Part shown: positions 1 to 8,963 of the stretch, piece by piece
Layout of the letters: each line of letters begins with the position of its first letter
Position numbering within the stretch: the first letter of the stretch is position 1
From: Candidatus Micrarchaeia archaeon
Lineage (GTDB): Archaea > Micrarchaeota > Micrarchaeia > Anstonellales > JAHKLY01
Length of the DNA: 64,000 bases
Assembly (NCBI GenBank): GCA_041653315.1
Contig: JBAZFO010000003.1
Coordinates: 6,531 to 70,530, forward strand
Direction: 5' to 3'
Translations under genes and position numbers: made by a program
The notes under the pieces: generated by a model
The model's database searches: none
Told to the model about the DNA's origin: nothing
The model's input: the letters and a program-made list of their open reading frames with translations, nothing else

Positions 1-206
1 TTTGTTTTTATACCTACAAAAGGCGCATGGCCATAATGAATTATTTTATCTGCTTTTACTTTTTCAGCTTCTTCAATAGCTAAATCACAAGCACCATAAC
101 AGCTTGCACTGGATATAAATACTTCATTACCTTGATTTTCTAATATTTTCTGCTCCTCAAGCGCTTTTGATTTAAGCCCTTCTGGAAACTGTAATAATAT
201 GCGCAT
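1..206 (-). CDS. dph2: Diphthamide biosynthesis protein Dph2, N-terminal part (runs off the window)
   Basis: This is the first 68 or so residues of a reverse-strand gene cut by the window edge. The start at 206 gives MRILLQFPEGL, then SCYGACDLA about residue 40, which carries the first iron-sulfur cysteine of the Dph1/Dph2 family, and a HYGHAPF segment. Dph2 is the radical enzyme that transfers the aminocarboxypropyl group of SAM to a histidine of elongation factor 2. A TATA-like stretch inside the repeat at 228-260 lies about 25 bases upstream, so a leaderless start is likely. Only the N-terminus can be judged. Confidence 0.85.
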   Translation of the reverse strand, partial: MRILLQFPEGLKSKALEEQKILENQGNEVFISSASCYGACDLAIEEAEKVKADKIIHYGHAPFVGIKT

Positions 207-227
207 GTTAAGAATTTAGAGGGTTTT

Positions 228-260
228 ATTTAAAAAGGCTTTTAGAGAGTACATTTCCGG
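228..260 (-). repeat. 33-bp direct repeat, copy R1 (dph2 promoter side)
   Basis: An exact 33-bp match to 2605-2637, same orientation. Read on the reverse strand it starts CCGGAAATGTACTCTCT and ends in a TATA-like TTTTTAAAT, 22 bases before the dph2 start. The two copies bracket the restriction-modification genes exactly, as left and right boundaries of an inserted unit of 2,377 bp. Confidence 0.9.
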
Positions 261-1196
261 TTAAATATCTTTAAATAATCTTTTTAATCCTACGGTGTTT
301 ACAAAAAAATTATTTTTATTATTTAAATGGGATTTAATATCCTCTTTTTGTCTTGAAATTTTATTATTAAATGAATCTTCAATAAAATAATTAAAATAAA
401 TTCCATCTATAAAAGAAACATAATGAACACATTTATTTTTTTCAGAATTTTTAATAAATGAGATTAATTCACTTATTTGTTTATCTTGAGCACCACCACC
501 TTCTTTTATGTGTTTTGCTTCAATTATAAAGAAGTGACTCTTTATTTTAAGAACCATGTCCGGTTCTTTAGATTGTTTTCCTTTTCCAAATTTATAACAT
601 ATTTTATATTTTTTACAAAATTCATTAAATAATTTTTTATCTCCTTTATCTGGTAAAAAATAACTAATTTTATTTTCTTCAAATTTTTTAATATTTCGTG
701 AATATTCAACTTTCATTTGTTTATTTAAAATTTCTTTAATCTTTTTTATACCTAAAACACTATTTTTACGTGAAGAACCAGAATCATAAAGTGCTTGAAT
801 AGTAATATTCGAATAACCTAATGAATCATAAATTTTCCTTCTTTTTTGACAATATTCATTAAGAATTTTTTCTAAAATTTCCCTCTTATTAGAAAGTTTT
901 AAAAAAATAGAGTAAGAAATATCTAAAACCTTCCAAAAAGCAACAAATTCTGTATATTGTACTTTATTCATTGAAAGAATTATTTTATATATCTCATCAG
1001 ATATTTTAATGGCGGCTTTTTTGTCTTTTTCACACACCACACAATAACTTATTATTAATTCTCTTAATCTTTCAACTTTAATTAAAAACTCTCTATCCTC
1101 AACAATTAATTTATCTTGACAATAAAATTCATCAATAACTGGTTCTGTATTTTTTAAAGATAAATTCCAATAAAATAAATTGTTTTTTAAAACCAT
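261..1196 (-). CDS. Putative restriction endonuclease of the PD-(D/E)xK type, partner of the adjacent methyltransferase
   Basis: A 311-residue protein. Near residues 210-240 it has EPDMVLKIKSHFFIIEAKH, which fits the PD-(D/E)xK nuclease core (D of EPD, then E-A-K), followed by GGGAQDKQ. The start overlaps the methyltransferase stop by 10 bases, so the two are translated as a unit, as expected for a type II restriction-modification system. The rest is Lys/Ile-rich and not recognisable. The function is inferred from the motif and the partner; the recognition sequence cannot be read from the sequence. Confidence 0.7.
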   Translation of the reverse strand: MVLKNNLFYWNLSLKNTEPVIDEFYCQDKLIVEDREFLIKVERLRELIISYCVVCEKDKKAAIKISDEIYKIILSMNKVQYTEFVAFWKVLDISYSIFLKLSNKREILEKILNEYCQKRRKIYDSLGYSNITIQALYDSGSSRKNSVLGIKKIKEILNKQMKVEYSRNIKKFEENKISYFLPDKGDKKLFNEFCKKYKICYKFGKGKQSKEPDMVLKIKSHFFIIEAKHIKEGGGAQDKQISELISFIKNSEKNKCVHYVSFIDGIYFNYFIEDSFNNKISRQKEDIKSHLNNKNNFFVNTVGLKRLFKDI

Positions 1197-2584
1197 TGTT
1201 CAAGACCTCTTTTTATTTGTGGCTCTTCGATTGTTGCATATTCTTCTATTTGTGTAGAATCTTCTATATATGTAGAAAGATCAGATAATGAAAAAGTTTG
1301 CATAAGGTTTTTAACTTGAGAAAGACCTAAATATTTTCTTATATAAGTTCCATTAGAATATTTATAGGTTGTCATAAATTCACTATCTGTGTTTTCTCTT
1401 AATTTATTAAGTAAATTATTAAATTCTTTGATTAGTTTTTTAGAATTGACGTCTGTTAAAGTTGGAGTTAAAAACATTTGAATAGGACAAGTTCTATAAG
1501 TAGCACCACTTATAAAAATACCATCAACTCCAAATACCTCTTGAATATTATAAATTCCTGCTTTTCCATCTATTGAACCTGTATCAACCGTTCTAATAAA
1601 AAAAGGATTAGATAAAATCTTTTTATATAAATAATCATTTACAAAAAACTCCTTTTTTAAATAACCTCTAGATGTGTATTTCTTTGAATCTAACAAAACA
1701 ACTTTATTTTTTCCTAAATTTTCATTTATCTCATTTTCAGTAAGATAAAATGATATTGAAAAAGAATTGGTTTTTTTTATTTTTTTAGTATATTCATAAA
1801 ATTCGAATCCTGCTCTAAAATGATTTTTATTTGAAAGTTTATAATGTCTTTTTTTAGTCTCACAATTAATTTTTATTGCATCAAATTCTAATTTGGTATT
1901 AATCTTATCAGTTTTTTCAAAAAAACAAATTATTACATTTGTTCCTGTAAAATCAAATATTTTTTTTTCAAAAATTACTGCTTCATTTATATTATATCTA
2001 CTAAGAAAATCATCCCTTATTTTATTTGAAACAACAGCACCAAATAAAAAATTAGACGGGATAATATAAATCATATTTTTTAAATTATTTCTAAGATCAT
2101 TAATTAATGCAATTTGATATAAATCTTGATATCCTTTATTTACACCTGTGAAAAGTTTTTGCTGTTCTTTATTTTTTTCATGTTTAGAAATATAACCTAA
2201 ATATAAATAAGGCGGATTAGTAATATGAAACACTGGTTTTTTGGAATTAAGCAAAAATTTTGGATAATTTTTAAGTGTATCTAATTGTAGAATGTTTTTT
2301 TCAGCAATTTCTTTAGGTATCCCGTAAGAAACTGCATTTTGGATTGATTTATCCACCATTTCCGATTGAATATCAAAAAGATATATATTTGCTTTAAAAA
2401 ATTCAATTCTTTTATCTTTTTCAATTTGTTCAAGAATTGGAAGAATTAAATTACCTTCACCTGCAAAAAGATCAACCCAAATATAATCATTTAATTTATT
2501 TTTAATTTTAGGAAAAATAAATTTTTTGAAAATATTTACTGAAGTTAAATGTACTCCAAGATCCCTTCTCTTTCCTTTATCCAT
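1187..2584 (-). CDS. DNA adenine N6-methyltransferase of a restriction-modification system
   Basis: A 465-residue protein with the SAM-binding motif I DLFAGEGNL (about residues 39-47) and the catalytic motif IV NPPYLYLGY (about 124-132), the order and spacing seen in TaqI/Eco57I-like adenine methyltransferases. The N-terminal DLGVHLTSVNIFKKF resembles the G-x-x-x-T-P lead-in of this class. The C-terminal half probably recognises DNA. It protects host DNA by methylating adenine. The promoter lies in repeat R2, 20 bases upstream, and the endonuclease follows with a 10-base overlap. Confidence 0.9.
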   Translation of the reverse strand: MDKGKRRDLGVHLTSVNIFKKFIFPKIKNKLNDYIWVDLFAGEGNLILPILEQIEKDKRIEFFKANIYLFDIQSEMVDKSIQNAVSYGIPKEIAEKNILQLDTLKNYPKFLLNSKKPVFHITNPPYLYLGYISKHEKNKEQQKLFTGVNKGYQDLYQIALINDLRNNLKNMIYIIPSNFLFGAVVSNKIRDDFLSRYNINEAVIFEKKIFDFTGTNVIICFFEKTDKINTKLEFDAIKINCETKKRHYKLSNKNHFRAGFEFYEYTKKIKKTNSFSISFYLTENEINENLGKNKVVLLDSKKYTSRGYLKKEFFVNDYLYKKILSNPFFIRTVDTGSIDGKAGIYNIQEVFGVDGIFISGATYRTCPIQMFLTPTLTDVNSKKLIKEFNNLLNKLRENTDSEFMTTYKYSNGTYIRKYLGLSQVKNLMQTFSLSDLSTYIEDSTQIEEYATIEEPQIKRGLEQWF

Positions 2585-2604
2585 ATATTTATTAAAAAGT
2601 TTAA

Positions 2605-2637
2605 ATTTAAAAAGGCTTTTAGAGAGTACATTTCCGG
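2605..2637 (-). repeat. 33-bp direct repeat, copy R2 (methyltransferase promoter)
   Basis: Identical to 228-260 over 33 bp. It supplies the likely promoter of the methyltransferase gene, because its reverse-strand TATA-like end is 20 bases before the start codon at 2584. It also closes the restriction-modification unit on its upstream side. Confidence 0.9.
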
Positions 2638-2641
2638 GTGT

Positions 2642-3120
2642 TTATACTTGTTTATATTTTGTATTAAAAAAATCTTTAGGATTTAATAATTTATTTTTTA
2701 ATTTTTGAAAATATTTTTTATTCCAAGTTATAAAATAATCTGCTTCACTTTTAATAAAAGCATAATATTGCACCGAATCTTCATAATTAAAATTCATATC
2801 TTTAAGTGCTAATAATATCTCTTCAGTATTTAAGGAAATAACTTTCCAATTTGTATTTTTAAAAATAGTAAGACAAAATTCTCTGGATTTTTTATCTGCT
2901 TCTTTTTCAGATAATTCTTGTCCATGTTTATATACCGGTCTTTGTAATTTAAAAGATAAATAATTAGATAAAGAAAAAATAGTTCCTTCATGTATAATTA
3001 TTTCAATTTATTTCTTTTTATTAAGTCTACTAATTTAACTGAATCACTTAATGTTTTTTCATTAAATAAGGTATAATTAACATAATCAAAAAAAATATTT
3101 TTATCTATATATAAACTCAT
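2642..3120 (-). pseudogene. PIN-domain (VapC-like) toxin, frameshifted
   Basis: Reading from ATG at 3120 gives MSLYIDKNIFFDYVNYT and then a stop near 3003-3005 after about 40 codons. Skipping one base in the run around 3003-3012 restores a continuous frame (IIIHEGTIFSLSNYL ... ADYFITWNKKYF ... NPKDFFNTKYKQV) to a stop at 2642. The order of an early Asp, a middle Glu and a late DYFITW segment fits PIN ribonuclease toxins. It overlaps the antitoxin stop by 4 bases. A one-base deletion has probably killed the toxin, unless it is a sequencing error. Confidence 0.7.
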
Positions 3121-3374
3121 ATAAAATCTGCCTCAGAAACTATTTTATTTTCTATTAATTCTTTATGTGTTTTTGCTCTTTTTTTATCAATATACTCAAC
3201 ATAATCATCTTCCCATTTATCTTCTTTGTTTTCAATTAAAATATTTTGATTATTCTTATAATATTCCATTGCCATTACCCGTATTGCTTCTGCTTTTGAA
3301 TTAACAATTCCTTTTTTTAACATTTTATTAACAACTTTTTCAACCATACCTTTAAACGTAGCATTTATCAACAT
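3117..3374 (-). CDS. Antitoxin with ribbon-helix-helix-like N-terminus
   Basis: An 85-residue protein starting MLINATFKGMVEKVV with KAEAIRVMAMEYY around residues 27-40, in keeping with a ribbon-helix-helix DNA-binding fold, and a charged C-terminal tail that would bind the toxin. Its stop overlaps the PIN toxin start (ATGA), the usual VapBC arrangement. A TATA-like TTTATAAA lies about 80 bases upstream. Since the toxin frame is broken, this may be an orphan antitoxin. Confidence 0.7.
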   Translation of the reverse strand: MLINATFKGMVEKVVNKMLKKGIVNSKAEAIRVMAMEYYKNNQNILIENKEDKWEDDYVEYIDKKRAKTHKELIENKIVSEADFI

Positions 3375-3468
3375 TTTTACTACCCCCTATGTAGTTTTTA
3401 TGTAGTAAATATTTATAAATGTACTGTTTTAATTCTATTTTGTAAATAAAGTTTATAAATAACATTAA

Positions 3469-3485
3469 AGAGAGTACATTTCCGG
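3469..3485 (-). repeat. 17-bp partial copy R3 of the R repeat
   Basis: The 17 bases match the outer half of R1 and R2 exactly (reverse-strand CCGGAAATGTACTCTCT). It is followed on the reverse strand by its own TATA-like TTTATAAAC about 10 bases on. It lies upstream of the antitoxin gene. The rest of 3375-3669 is AT-rich and shows no gene. Confidence 0.75.
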
Positions 3486-3669
3486 ACTAATTATTGTAAA
3501 TCAATTATCTAATGTTTAAAACTTTATTTTAAATTTATAAAATGCAGTTGATTTATGAAAAAACAAATATAAATATAAAATCAAATAAGATTATTAAAAC
3601 TATTTCTATTTAACTCTAATAAAAAGTTAAAAAAATAAATATGTTTTTTATTTTAAAATAAGTTATTAA

Positions 3670-3795
3670 TTATTTTATTAGAGCTACTATAATATTTACT
3701 ATTAATAAGAATATAGTAATAATATTAATTACTCTAGTTTCTTTTCTCATATCAAATAGTTCTAAAAAAATTCTTTGACCATCTATTGGATTCAT
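3670..3795 (-). CDS. Small single-span membrane protein (41 residues)
   Basis: A short frame starting MNPIDGQRIFLELFD and ending in a hydrophobic segment (VINIITIFLLIVNIIVALI) that would span the membrane once. A GGTGATTAA ribosome binding site precedes the ATG at ideal spacing, the same signal used by confirmed genes here. Function unknown. The good start signal is the main reason to believe it. Confidence 0.55.
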   Translation of the reverse strand: MNPIDGQRIFLELFDMRKETRVINIITIFLLIVNIIVALIK

Positions 3796-3849
3796 TTAAT
3801 CACCTTTTTTATATTAATGTTTCTCCTTTATTTTAATATGAAATTTTAT

Positions 3850-4164
3850 TTATCTATTTTTAATACGTTTTAGTAGATCTTCTTTCCTTTTGTTAAACTC
3901 TGTTATATCTTCATCTTTTATATAAATTTCTAAATTCTCTTGATTTTTTTCAGCGGCAATGCCAAAAATTCTTTTTTTAGATGACAACATTATTTTAAAT
4001 AAATATATAAACTGTTTATAAACTTCTGGAGTTTGAATTAAATCTAATTTACATGTTTTTTCTATTTGTTTACCCTTCTCTTTTGTATCTAAAATTTTAA
4101 ATGTAATTTTTCCTAAATCTCCACTTAAAAATGAAATTGATTTTATTATTATATCTATCACCAA
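3850..4164 (-). CDS. Hypothetical protein, 104 residues
   Basis: The protein begins MVIDIIIKSISFLSGDLGKITF and ends in a Lys/Arg-rich helix (EFNKRKEDLLKRIKNR). It looks like an alpha/beta protein without signal peptide or membrane segment. I do not recognise the family. A TATA-like stretch lies just upstream near 4170-4185, which would suit a leaderless start. It stands between the toxin-antitoxin remnant and another unknown gene. Confidence 0.5.
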   Translation of the reverse strand: MVIDIIIKSISFLSGDLGKITFKILDTKEKGKQIEKTCKLDLIQTPEVYKQFIYLFKIMLSSKKRIFGIAAEKNQENLEIYIKDEDITEFNKRKEDLLKRIKNR

Positions 4165-4234
4165 TACTATTATATATAGAAATATTTAAATGAATTTGTT
4201 GATTTTTTATGATGTAATGTTTAATTTTGTGCTT

Positions 4235-4894
4235 TTATTGTAAATCTTGCCCAAAAATGTTTGGTTTTCCCCTTTCTTCTGGTTCTATTACAGTTTCAAA
4301 TGTTCCTTTATTATATGTCATAATTCTAACTCTATCTGTATATTTATTCCCATCTATAATTAAAGAGAGATTTATATTTTTTGATGAAAAAAATGAAAGT
4401 TTATCTATTGGAATAATTATAATATACTCAAAATAATTATACTTATATTTATCTCTATACTGAATGGCTTGTTTAATCTTGTTTTTTAATGCAACCATTG
4501 TTGCAGTAGTCTGTATCTCCACCCAATAATCCTTATCTTCATCTGTTATAAAAAATAAATCTGGTCTTGGACCTTTTGATCTAAGTCTTGGGCGTTTTTC
4601 TATAAATAATTTATTTATATTATGTGTTTTATTGAAATATTTAATAAACTCATTTTTAATCTCCCAATGTAAAAAATTTGGGATTGGTGTGTCAAAGGCA
4701 CAAATATAATTCTCTTCTTGTCCTCTTTTTAATCTATTTAAAATATCTTGAATTTTTAAGATAGTTGTTTCATGTTTTTGATCTTCTCCTTCTACCTCAA
4801 AATCAAAGGTTTTCTTAGAATTATTTTTTAATAAATCATTTAACTCCCAAAGTGAAGTTATTATCTTCTTTATGCTTTCATCAATTTCTTGCAT
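4235..4894 (-). CDS. Hypothetical protein with a nuclease-like core
   Basis: A 219-residue protein. Residues about 105-150 read GPRPDLFFITDEDKDYWVEIQTT, with a D and then E-x-Q on adjacent strands, then a Lys-rich helix. This resembles a variant PD-(D/E)xK nuclease core in which the lysine is replaced by glutamine. The N-terminal 60 residues are helical. It lies downstream of ppsA with a 34-base gap. A nuclease role is a guess; family unknown. Confidence 0.5.
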   Translation of the reverse strand: MQEIDESIKKIITSLWELNDLLKNNSKKTFDFEVEGEDQKHETTILKIQDILNRLKRGQEENYICAFDTPIPNFLHWEIKNEFIKYFNKTHNINKLFIEKRPRLRSKGPRPDLFFITDEDKDYWVEIQTTATMVALKNKIKQAIQYRDKYKYNYFEYIIIIPIDKLSFFSSKNINLSLIIDGNKYTDRVRIMTYNKGTFETVIEPEERGKPNIFGQDLQ

Positions 4895-4928
4895 TTAATC
4901 CCTTTTGATTATATTCAATACTATTATT

Positions 4929-7900
4929 TTAGGCTTCATCTAGCCAGTCGTCTTCATCGCGCATTAAATTCATACGCGCATTTTGTAATAAAAGCGCTTT
5001 TTCAGCGCTTGCTACAATTCTTCTTGTGCGCTCAATTGCATCTGGATTAACAGACATTGATGTAAATCCATATTCAACTAAGCGCCTTGCAAAATCTGGA
5101 TACACAGAAGGCGCTTGACCACATACTGAACATGTAATTCCTTTTTTATTACAAGTTTTACCTATATATTTCAAGGATTTTAACACAGCACTGTTTCTTT
5201 CATCAAAATCATGCGCTAATTTAGCATTATCTCTGTCAACACCCAAAGTTAATTGAGTTAAATCATTTGTACCTACAGATACTCCATCTATTCCTACATC
5301 TATAAATTCATTTAATAAAATAACATTGGAAGGAACTTCTACCATCATCCAAAGTTTAAAATCTTTAGTTCTGTACAACCCTACTTCATGAAGTATTGTT
5401 TTAACTTGTTTAAGCTCTCCAACTCTCCTTACAAAAGGAATCATTAACCAAAGATTTTTAAGATTAAATTCATTACGAACTTTTTTTATTGCTTCTAATT
5501 CCATTTTGAAAACATTTGGATCTGAAATATATCTTGAAGCTCCTCTAAAACCCATCATTGGATTTTCTTCTTCATGCTCATATTTTTCTCCGCCTTTTAA
5601 TGATTTATATTCATTTGTTTTGAAATCAGTTGCTCTATAAACAACAGGCCTTGGATAAAAAGCAGAAGCAAATTTTCTTAATTCATTTGATAATTTATTT
5701 ATAAATTCTTCTTTTCTATTTTCATCAACAAAAACTCTTGGGTGTTCTCCAATTTCAGCAATAATAAACTCTGCTCTTAATAATCCGATACCATCTACAT
5801 CCATATCTGCTATTTCTTCAACTCTTGAAGAACTAGCTAAATTAACATAAATTTTAGTTCCAGTTATAGGAGAATATTTTTCTGTTTGAGAAATTTGTTT
5901 AGTTTCTTTATTTTTCATTTTAATTATTCCTTCATATACCACTCCCCTAACTGCATCAACAGTTACATTCATCCCAGTAGATAATTTTTTAGTAGCATCG
6001 TTAGTACCAACAATACATGGTATGCCTAATTCTCTAGAAACTATGGCCGCATGTGAAGTTGAACCCCCATAATCAGTTACAATTGCACCTGCTTTTTTCA
6101 TTGCTGGAACAAAATCTGGAGAAGTCATAGAGGTAACTAAAATTTCGCCTTTTTGTATTTTATCAATTTCATTTTTTGTAGGGATAATTCTTACTCTGCC
6201 AGAAACAACTCCTGGTGATGCACCTAATCCTTTTAATAAAACTTCTCCTTGTTCTTCATCAGAAGAATAATATGAAGGAGAATCTTCTTCATAAGATAAA
6301 GAATATCTTTCATTAATGTCTTTTTTTTCTGCTAATGAATCAAGTAAATTATTAACTTCATCTTTTTCTTCTGTATTCTCTTGATCTAAAGTAGTAATAG
6401 GTCTAGATTGTACTATATACATTTTTCCATTTTCATAAGCCCATTCTATATCTTGAGGAACACCATAATGTTTTTCTATTTTTCTGCATATTTTTGCGAG
6501 TTCTACTATCTTATCATCAGATAATTTTTGTAGATTTTGAGAACTTAATGAAATATCAATATGTTCATTTTTACCTTCAGATAAAATCAATTTCCAAGTC
6601 TGTGTAGAAATAAATTTATTTATTATTTGTAAATCATCTTTTTTAACTGAATATCTATCTGGAGTCAACGCACCAGACACTACAACTTCTCCTAATCCAT
6701 ATGCACCTTCAATTTCTATTCTATTTTTATCTTGGGTAATAGGATCAACAGTAAAAGCTACACCTGCTGTTTCTGATTGAACCATTTTTTGGACTACAGC
6801 TGAAAGTCCGACTTTTAAATGATCAAATCCATTTTCAGTTCTATAAAAAATAGCCCTGGATTCAAATAAAGAAGCCCAACATTCTTTAACAGATTGAACT
6901 ACGTTTTCAGGTCCTTGAATATTAAGAAATGTTGACTGCTGCCCAGCAAATGAAAATGTGTTATGGGTAATTATTCCCCCAGTTCCAGCAACAAAATTTT
7001 CAATTCCTGGAACAGTAAAATCATAAACCCACCCTTCATAATCTAATGGCTTTACTTCTTTTATTTTTTCCCAATTCACATCACCATCAAAAATAGATGA
7101 AAGATCTTCTGAATTATACTCTTTCATTAATTCTTTGAATCTTTTTTGTGTATATTCTCCATTTAATACTCCTTTATTCCAAGGAGTTGATTCTCTTTTA
7201 AATTTCCCAAATTCATCATAATAAACATATGCTTCTTCCTTTTCTTTAATTACATCTTTATCATAAAAAGACTTTTTACAATTTGGACAATAATATCTTG
7301 TTTTTGTTTTATATTTGCTTGATTTATTTATTTTTTCTTTACAAATAGGACATTTATTTATTTCAATGATGTCTTTTGATAATTTTGCATCTACTTTGTT
7401 TTTTATAATATCTGATAATTTTTTTGAAATTTTTATATTCGCTATATATCTTGGAGAATTATTTTTTATTTTTATTAATTTATTTAATCTTTCTTGCTTC
7501 TTTGGATGTTCAAATCCTATCTCTTTTTTAAATAAATCAACATCTCCCCCCCAAATACTAAGCACCCTATATTTTTTCTTTTTATTAAAAGTAATACCAA
7601 AACCAAAAAGTTCTAATAATTTTGCTAAACCACTTATAAGTAAGTATGAAGAAGAGGTACAACTTATTGTATCTTTACTTACATATCCATCTCCATCAAA
7701 ATAACCTTTTAAAAATTCAGATATAAATTGCTTTTCTAAACTAAAAATAAAATCTGGTATCCGTTTTATTTCACAGGATTTGCCTTTACCTTTCATATCT
7801 AAAGGTTTACCAGTTAATTCATGCAATAATTTAACGAGTGTTTTACAATATATCCTTAACGAATACTTATTTATTTTTTGATTATTATATAAACCAAGCG

Positions 7901-8888
7901 AATCAACAAATTTTATTACTCTATTCATGATTTCTTTTGTTGATGAAGTTATGATAACATTATTATCTTCATATGTTGAACCTTCAGCAACATAAACACC
8001 TAAAAAATACATAAAATCCTTTGTTAATGGAATTTTTGAAGGTAAAGAATTTTGGATATTCCAATTATTAGAATTATTTTTAATCATAAGGTATCCATTT
8101 TCTTCAACAACATTTTTTCCTTTTATATAATCTGTTACCTCTAAATATTCCATTTTTTTATTTACAAATGGAAGTGTACCAACAGTAGGAACCATTTCTC
8201 CTCCTTTTAAATTATCAATTGTTTCTGTTTTCCATTCTAAAGTATCTTCATCTAAAACTATTAAAGAATGATTTTTAGATACAGTAATCTCTTTTCCTGA
8301 AGCAGTTTTTATTTTATATACTCTTTCATTTGCGGGGTGTCTATATATTGAACTAGCGCTAGTCCATATTAATTTATTGTTTTTCATAGAAGGAACTTCT
8401 AAATTCACATTTTGTCCATCCCCAATTAATTTATATAATTCCCCCATTGTACAAAATTTGGTATTATTATTTATCTTTACTAAAACATGATCTTCTTCTG
8501 ATATACTTGGCAAATCTTCTGCTGTGGCTGAAGATCTTACTGCAACATAGGTTTGATCACCATATTTTTGACATAATTTATTATACGCATCCATTATTTC
8601 ATTTTTTAAATAATCTGGAATTTTACCTGCTAAAATTGCATTTTTAATAAATAAAGAAGCTTCATTTAAATTTTTAATATTATGAACATCTAAATCACTG
8701 GAATATTCTTTTATTAAAGAAGTAATATTATTTAATCTAATAAAATCATAATAAGCTCCACTTGAAACACAAAAACCATCTGGAATTGGAAAATCTGAAT
8801 TAATCATTTCACCTAGATTAGCCCCTTTTCCCCCAACTTCTGCTAAATTATTTTTACTCAATTCTTTAAACCAATAGATATTTTTCAT
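4929..8888 (-). CDS. ppsA: Phosphoenolpyruvate synthase interrupted by an intein
   Basis: The enzyme makes PEP from pyruvate and ATP and feeds gluconeogenesis. I chose the ATG at 8888 (MKNIYWFKELSKNN) because GGTG lies 7 bases upstream; an in-frame ATG at 8900 has no such signal. The precursor is 1,319 residues; without the 516-residue intein the enzyme is 803, normal for the family. The ATP-binding half has EVGGKGANLGEM and SSATAEDLP, the swivelling domain has the catalytic histidine in GGSTSHAAIVSRELG, and the PEP barrel ends with the active-site cysteine in SVCGQAPS. A partial R repeat lies upstream at 8911-8923. Confidence 0.95.
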   Translation of the reverse strand: MKNIYWFKELSKNNLAEVGGKGANLGEMINSDFPIPDGFCVSSGAYYDFIRLNNITSLIKEYSSDLDVHNIKNLNEASLFIKNAILAGKIPDYLKNEIMDAYNKLCQKYGDQTYVAVRSSATAEDLPSISEEDHVLVKINNNTKFCTMGELYKLIGDGQNVNLEVPSMKNNKLIWTSASSIYRHPANERVYKIKTASGKEITVSKNHSLIVLDEDTLEWKTETIDNLKGGEMVPTVGTLPFVNKKMEYLEVTDYIKGKNVVEENGYLMIKNNSNNWNIQNSLPSKIPLTKDFMYFLGVYVAEGSTYEDNNVIITSSTKEIMNRVIKFVDSLGLYNNQKINKYSLRIYCKTLVKLLHELTGKPLDMKGKGKSCEIKRIPDFIFSLEKQFISEFLKGYFDGDGYVSKDTISCTSSSYLLISGLAKLLELFGFGITFNKKKKYRVLSIWGGDVDLFKKEIGFEHPKKQERLNKLIKIKNNSPRYIANIKISKKLSDIIKNKVDAKLSKDIIEINKCPICKEKINKSSKYKTKTRYYCPNCKKSFYDKDVIKEKEEAYVYYDEFGKFKRESTPWNKGVLNGEYTQKRFKELMKEYNSEDLSSIFDGDVNWEKIKEVKPLDYEGWVYDFTVPGIENFVAGTGGIITHNTFSFAGQQSTFLNIQGPENVVQSVKECWASLFESRAIFYRTENGFDHLKVGLSAVVQKMVQSETAGVAFTVDPITQDKNRIEIEGAYGLGEVVVSGALTPDRYSVKKDDLQIINKFISTQTWKLILSEGKNEHIDISLSSQNLQKLSDDKIVELAKICRKIEKHYGVPQDIEWAYENGKMYIVQSRPITTLDQENTEEKDEVNNLLDSLAEKKDINERYSLSYEEDSPSYYSSDEEQGEVLLKGLGASPGVVSGRVRIIPTKNEIDKIQKGEILVTSMTSPDFVPAMKKAGAIVTDYGGSTSHAAIVSRELGIPCIVGTNDATKKLSTGMNVTVDAVRGVVYEGIIKMKNKETKQISQTEKYSPITGTKIYVNLASSSRVEEIADMDVDGIGLLRAEFIIAEIGEHPRVFVDENRKEEFINKLSNELRKFASAFYPRPVVYRATDFKTNEYKSLKGGEKYEHEEENPMMGFRGASRYISDPNVFKMELEAIKKVRNEFNLKNLWLMIPFVRRVGELKQVKTILHEVGLYRTKDFKLWMMVEVPSNVILLNEFIDVGIDGVSVGTNDLTQLTLGVDRDNAKLAHDFDERNSAVLKSLKYIGKTCNKKGITCSVCGQAPSVYPDFARRLVEYGFTSMSVNPDAIERTRRIVASAEKALLLQNARMNLMRDEDDWLDEA
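6960..8507 (-). other. Intein in PEP synthase, LAGLIDADG type, with a zinc-ribbon insert
   Basis: The element runs from Ser128 to Asn643 of the precursor. The first block is SISEEDHVLV, a block-B histidine lies in VSKNHSLIV, and the end is GGIITHN followed by Thr. Removing it joins EDLP to TFSFAGQQ, matching the spacing of intein-free PEP synthases at the ATP-grasp site. The homing endonuclease motifs are FLGVYVAEGS and FLKGYFDGDGY. Between endonuclease and C-terminal splicing block sits CPIC plus CPNC, 20-odd residues apart, a zinc-ribbon-like module that may help DNA recognition. The catalytic residues look intact, so splicing and homing are probably active. Confidence 0.92.
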
Positions 8889-8910
8889 TATAAACACCAA
8901 ACATTATAAC

Positions 8911-8923
8911 AGAGAGTACATTT
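8911..8923 (-). repeat. 13-bp partial copy R4 of the R repeat
   Basis: AGAGAGTACATTT on the forward strand matches the core of R1-R3. On the reverse strand it lies 23 bases before the ppsA start and directly after a TATA-like TTTTAAAT, so here it sits near the transcription start rather than upstream of the TATA box. Confidence 0.6.
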
Positions 8924-8963
8924 AAAATATTAATGCTTAATAAATACTTATGAAATTGATAGT

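Noticed and set aside
2526..2708. A 60-residue forward open frame
   Set aside because: It runs antisense through the methyltransferase start and repeat R2 with no start signal.
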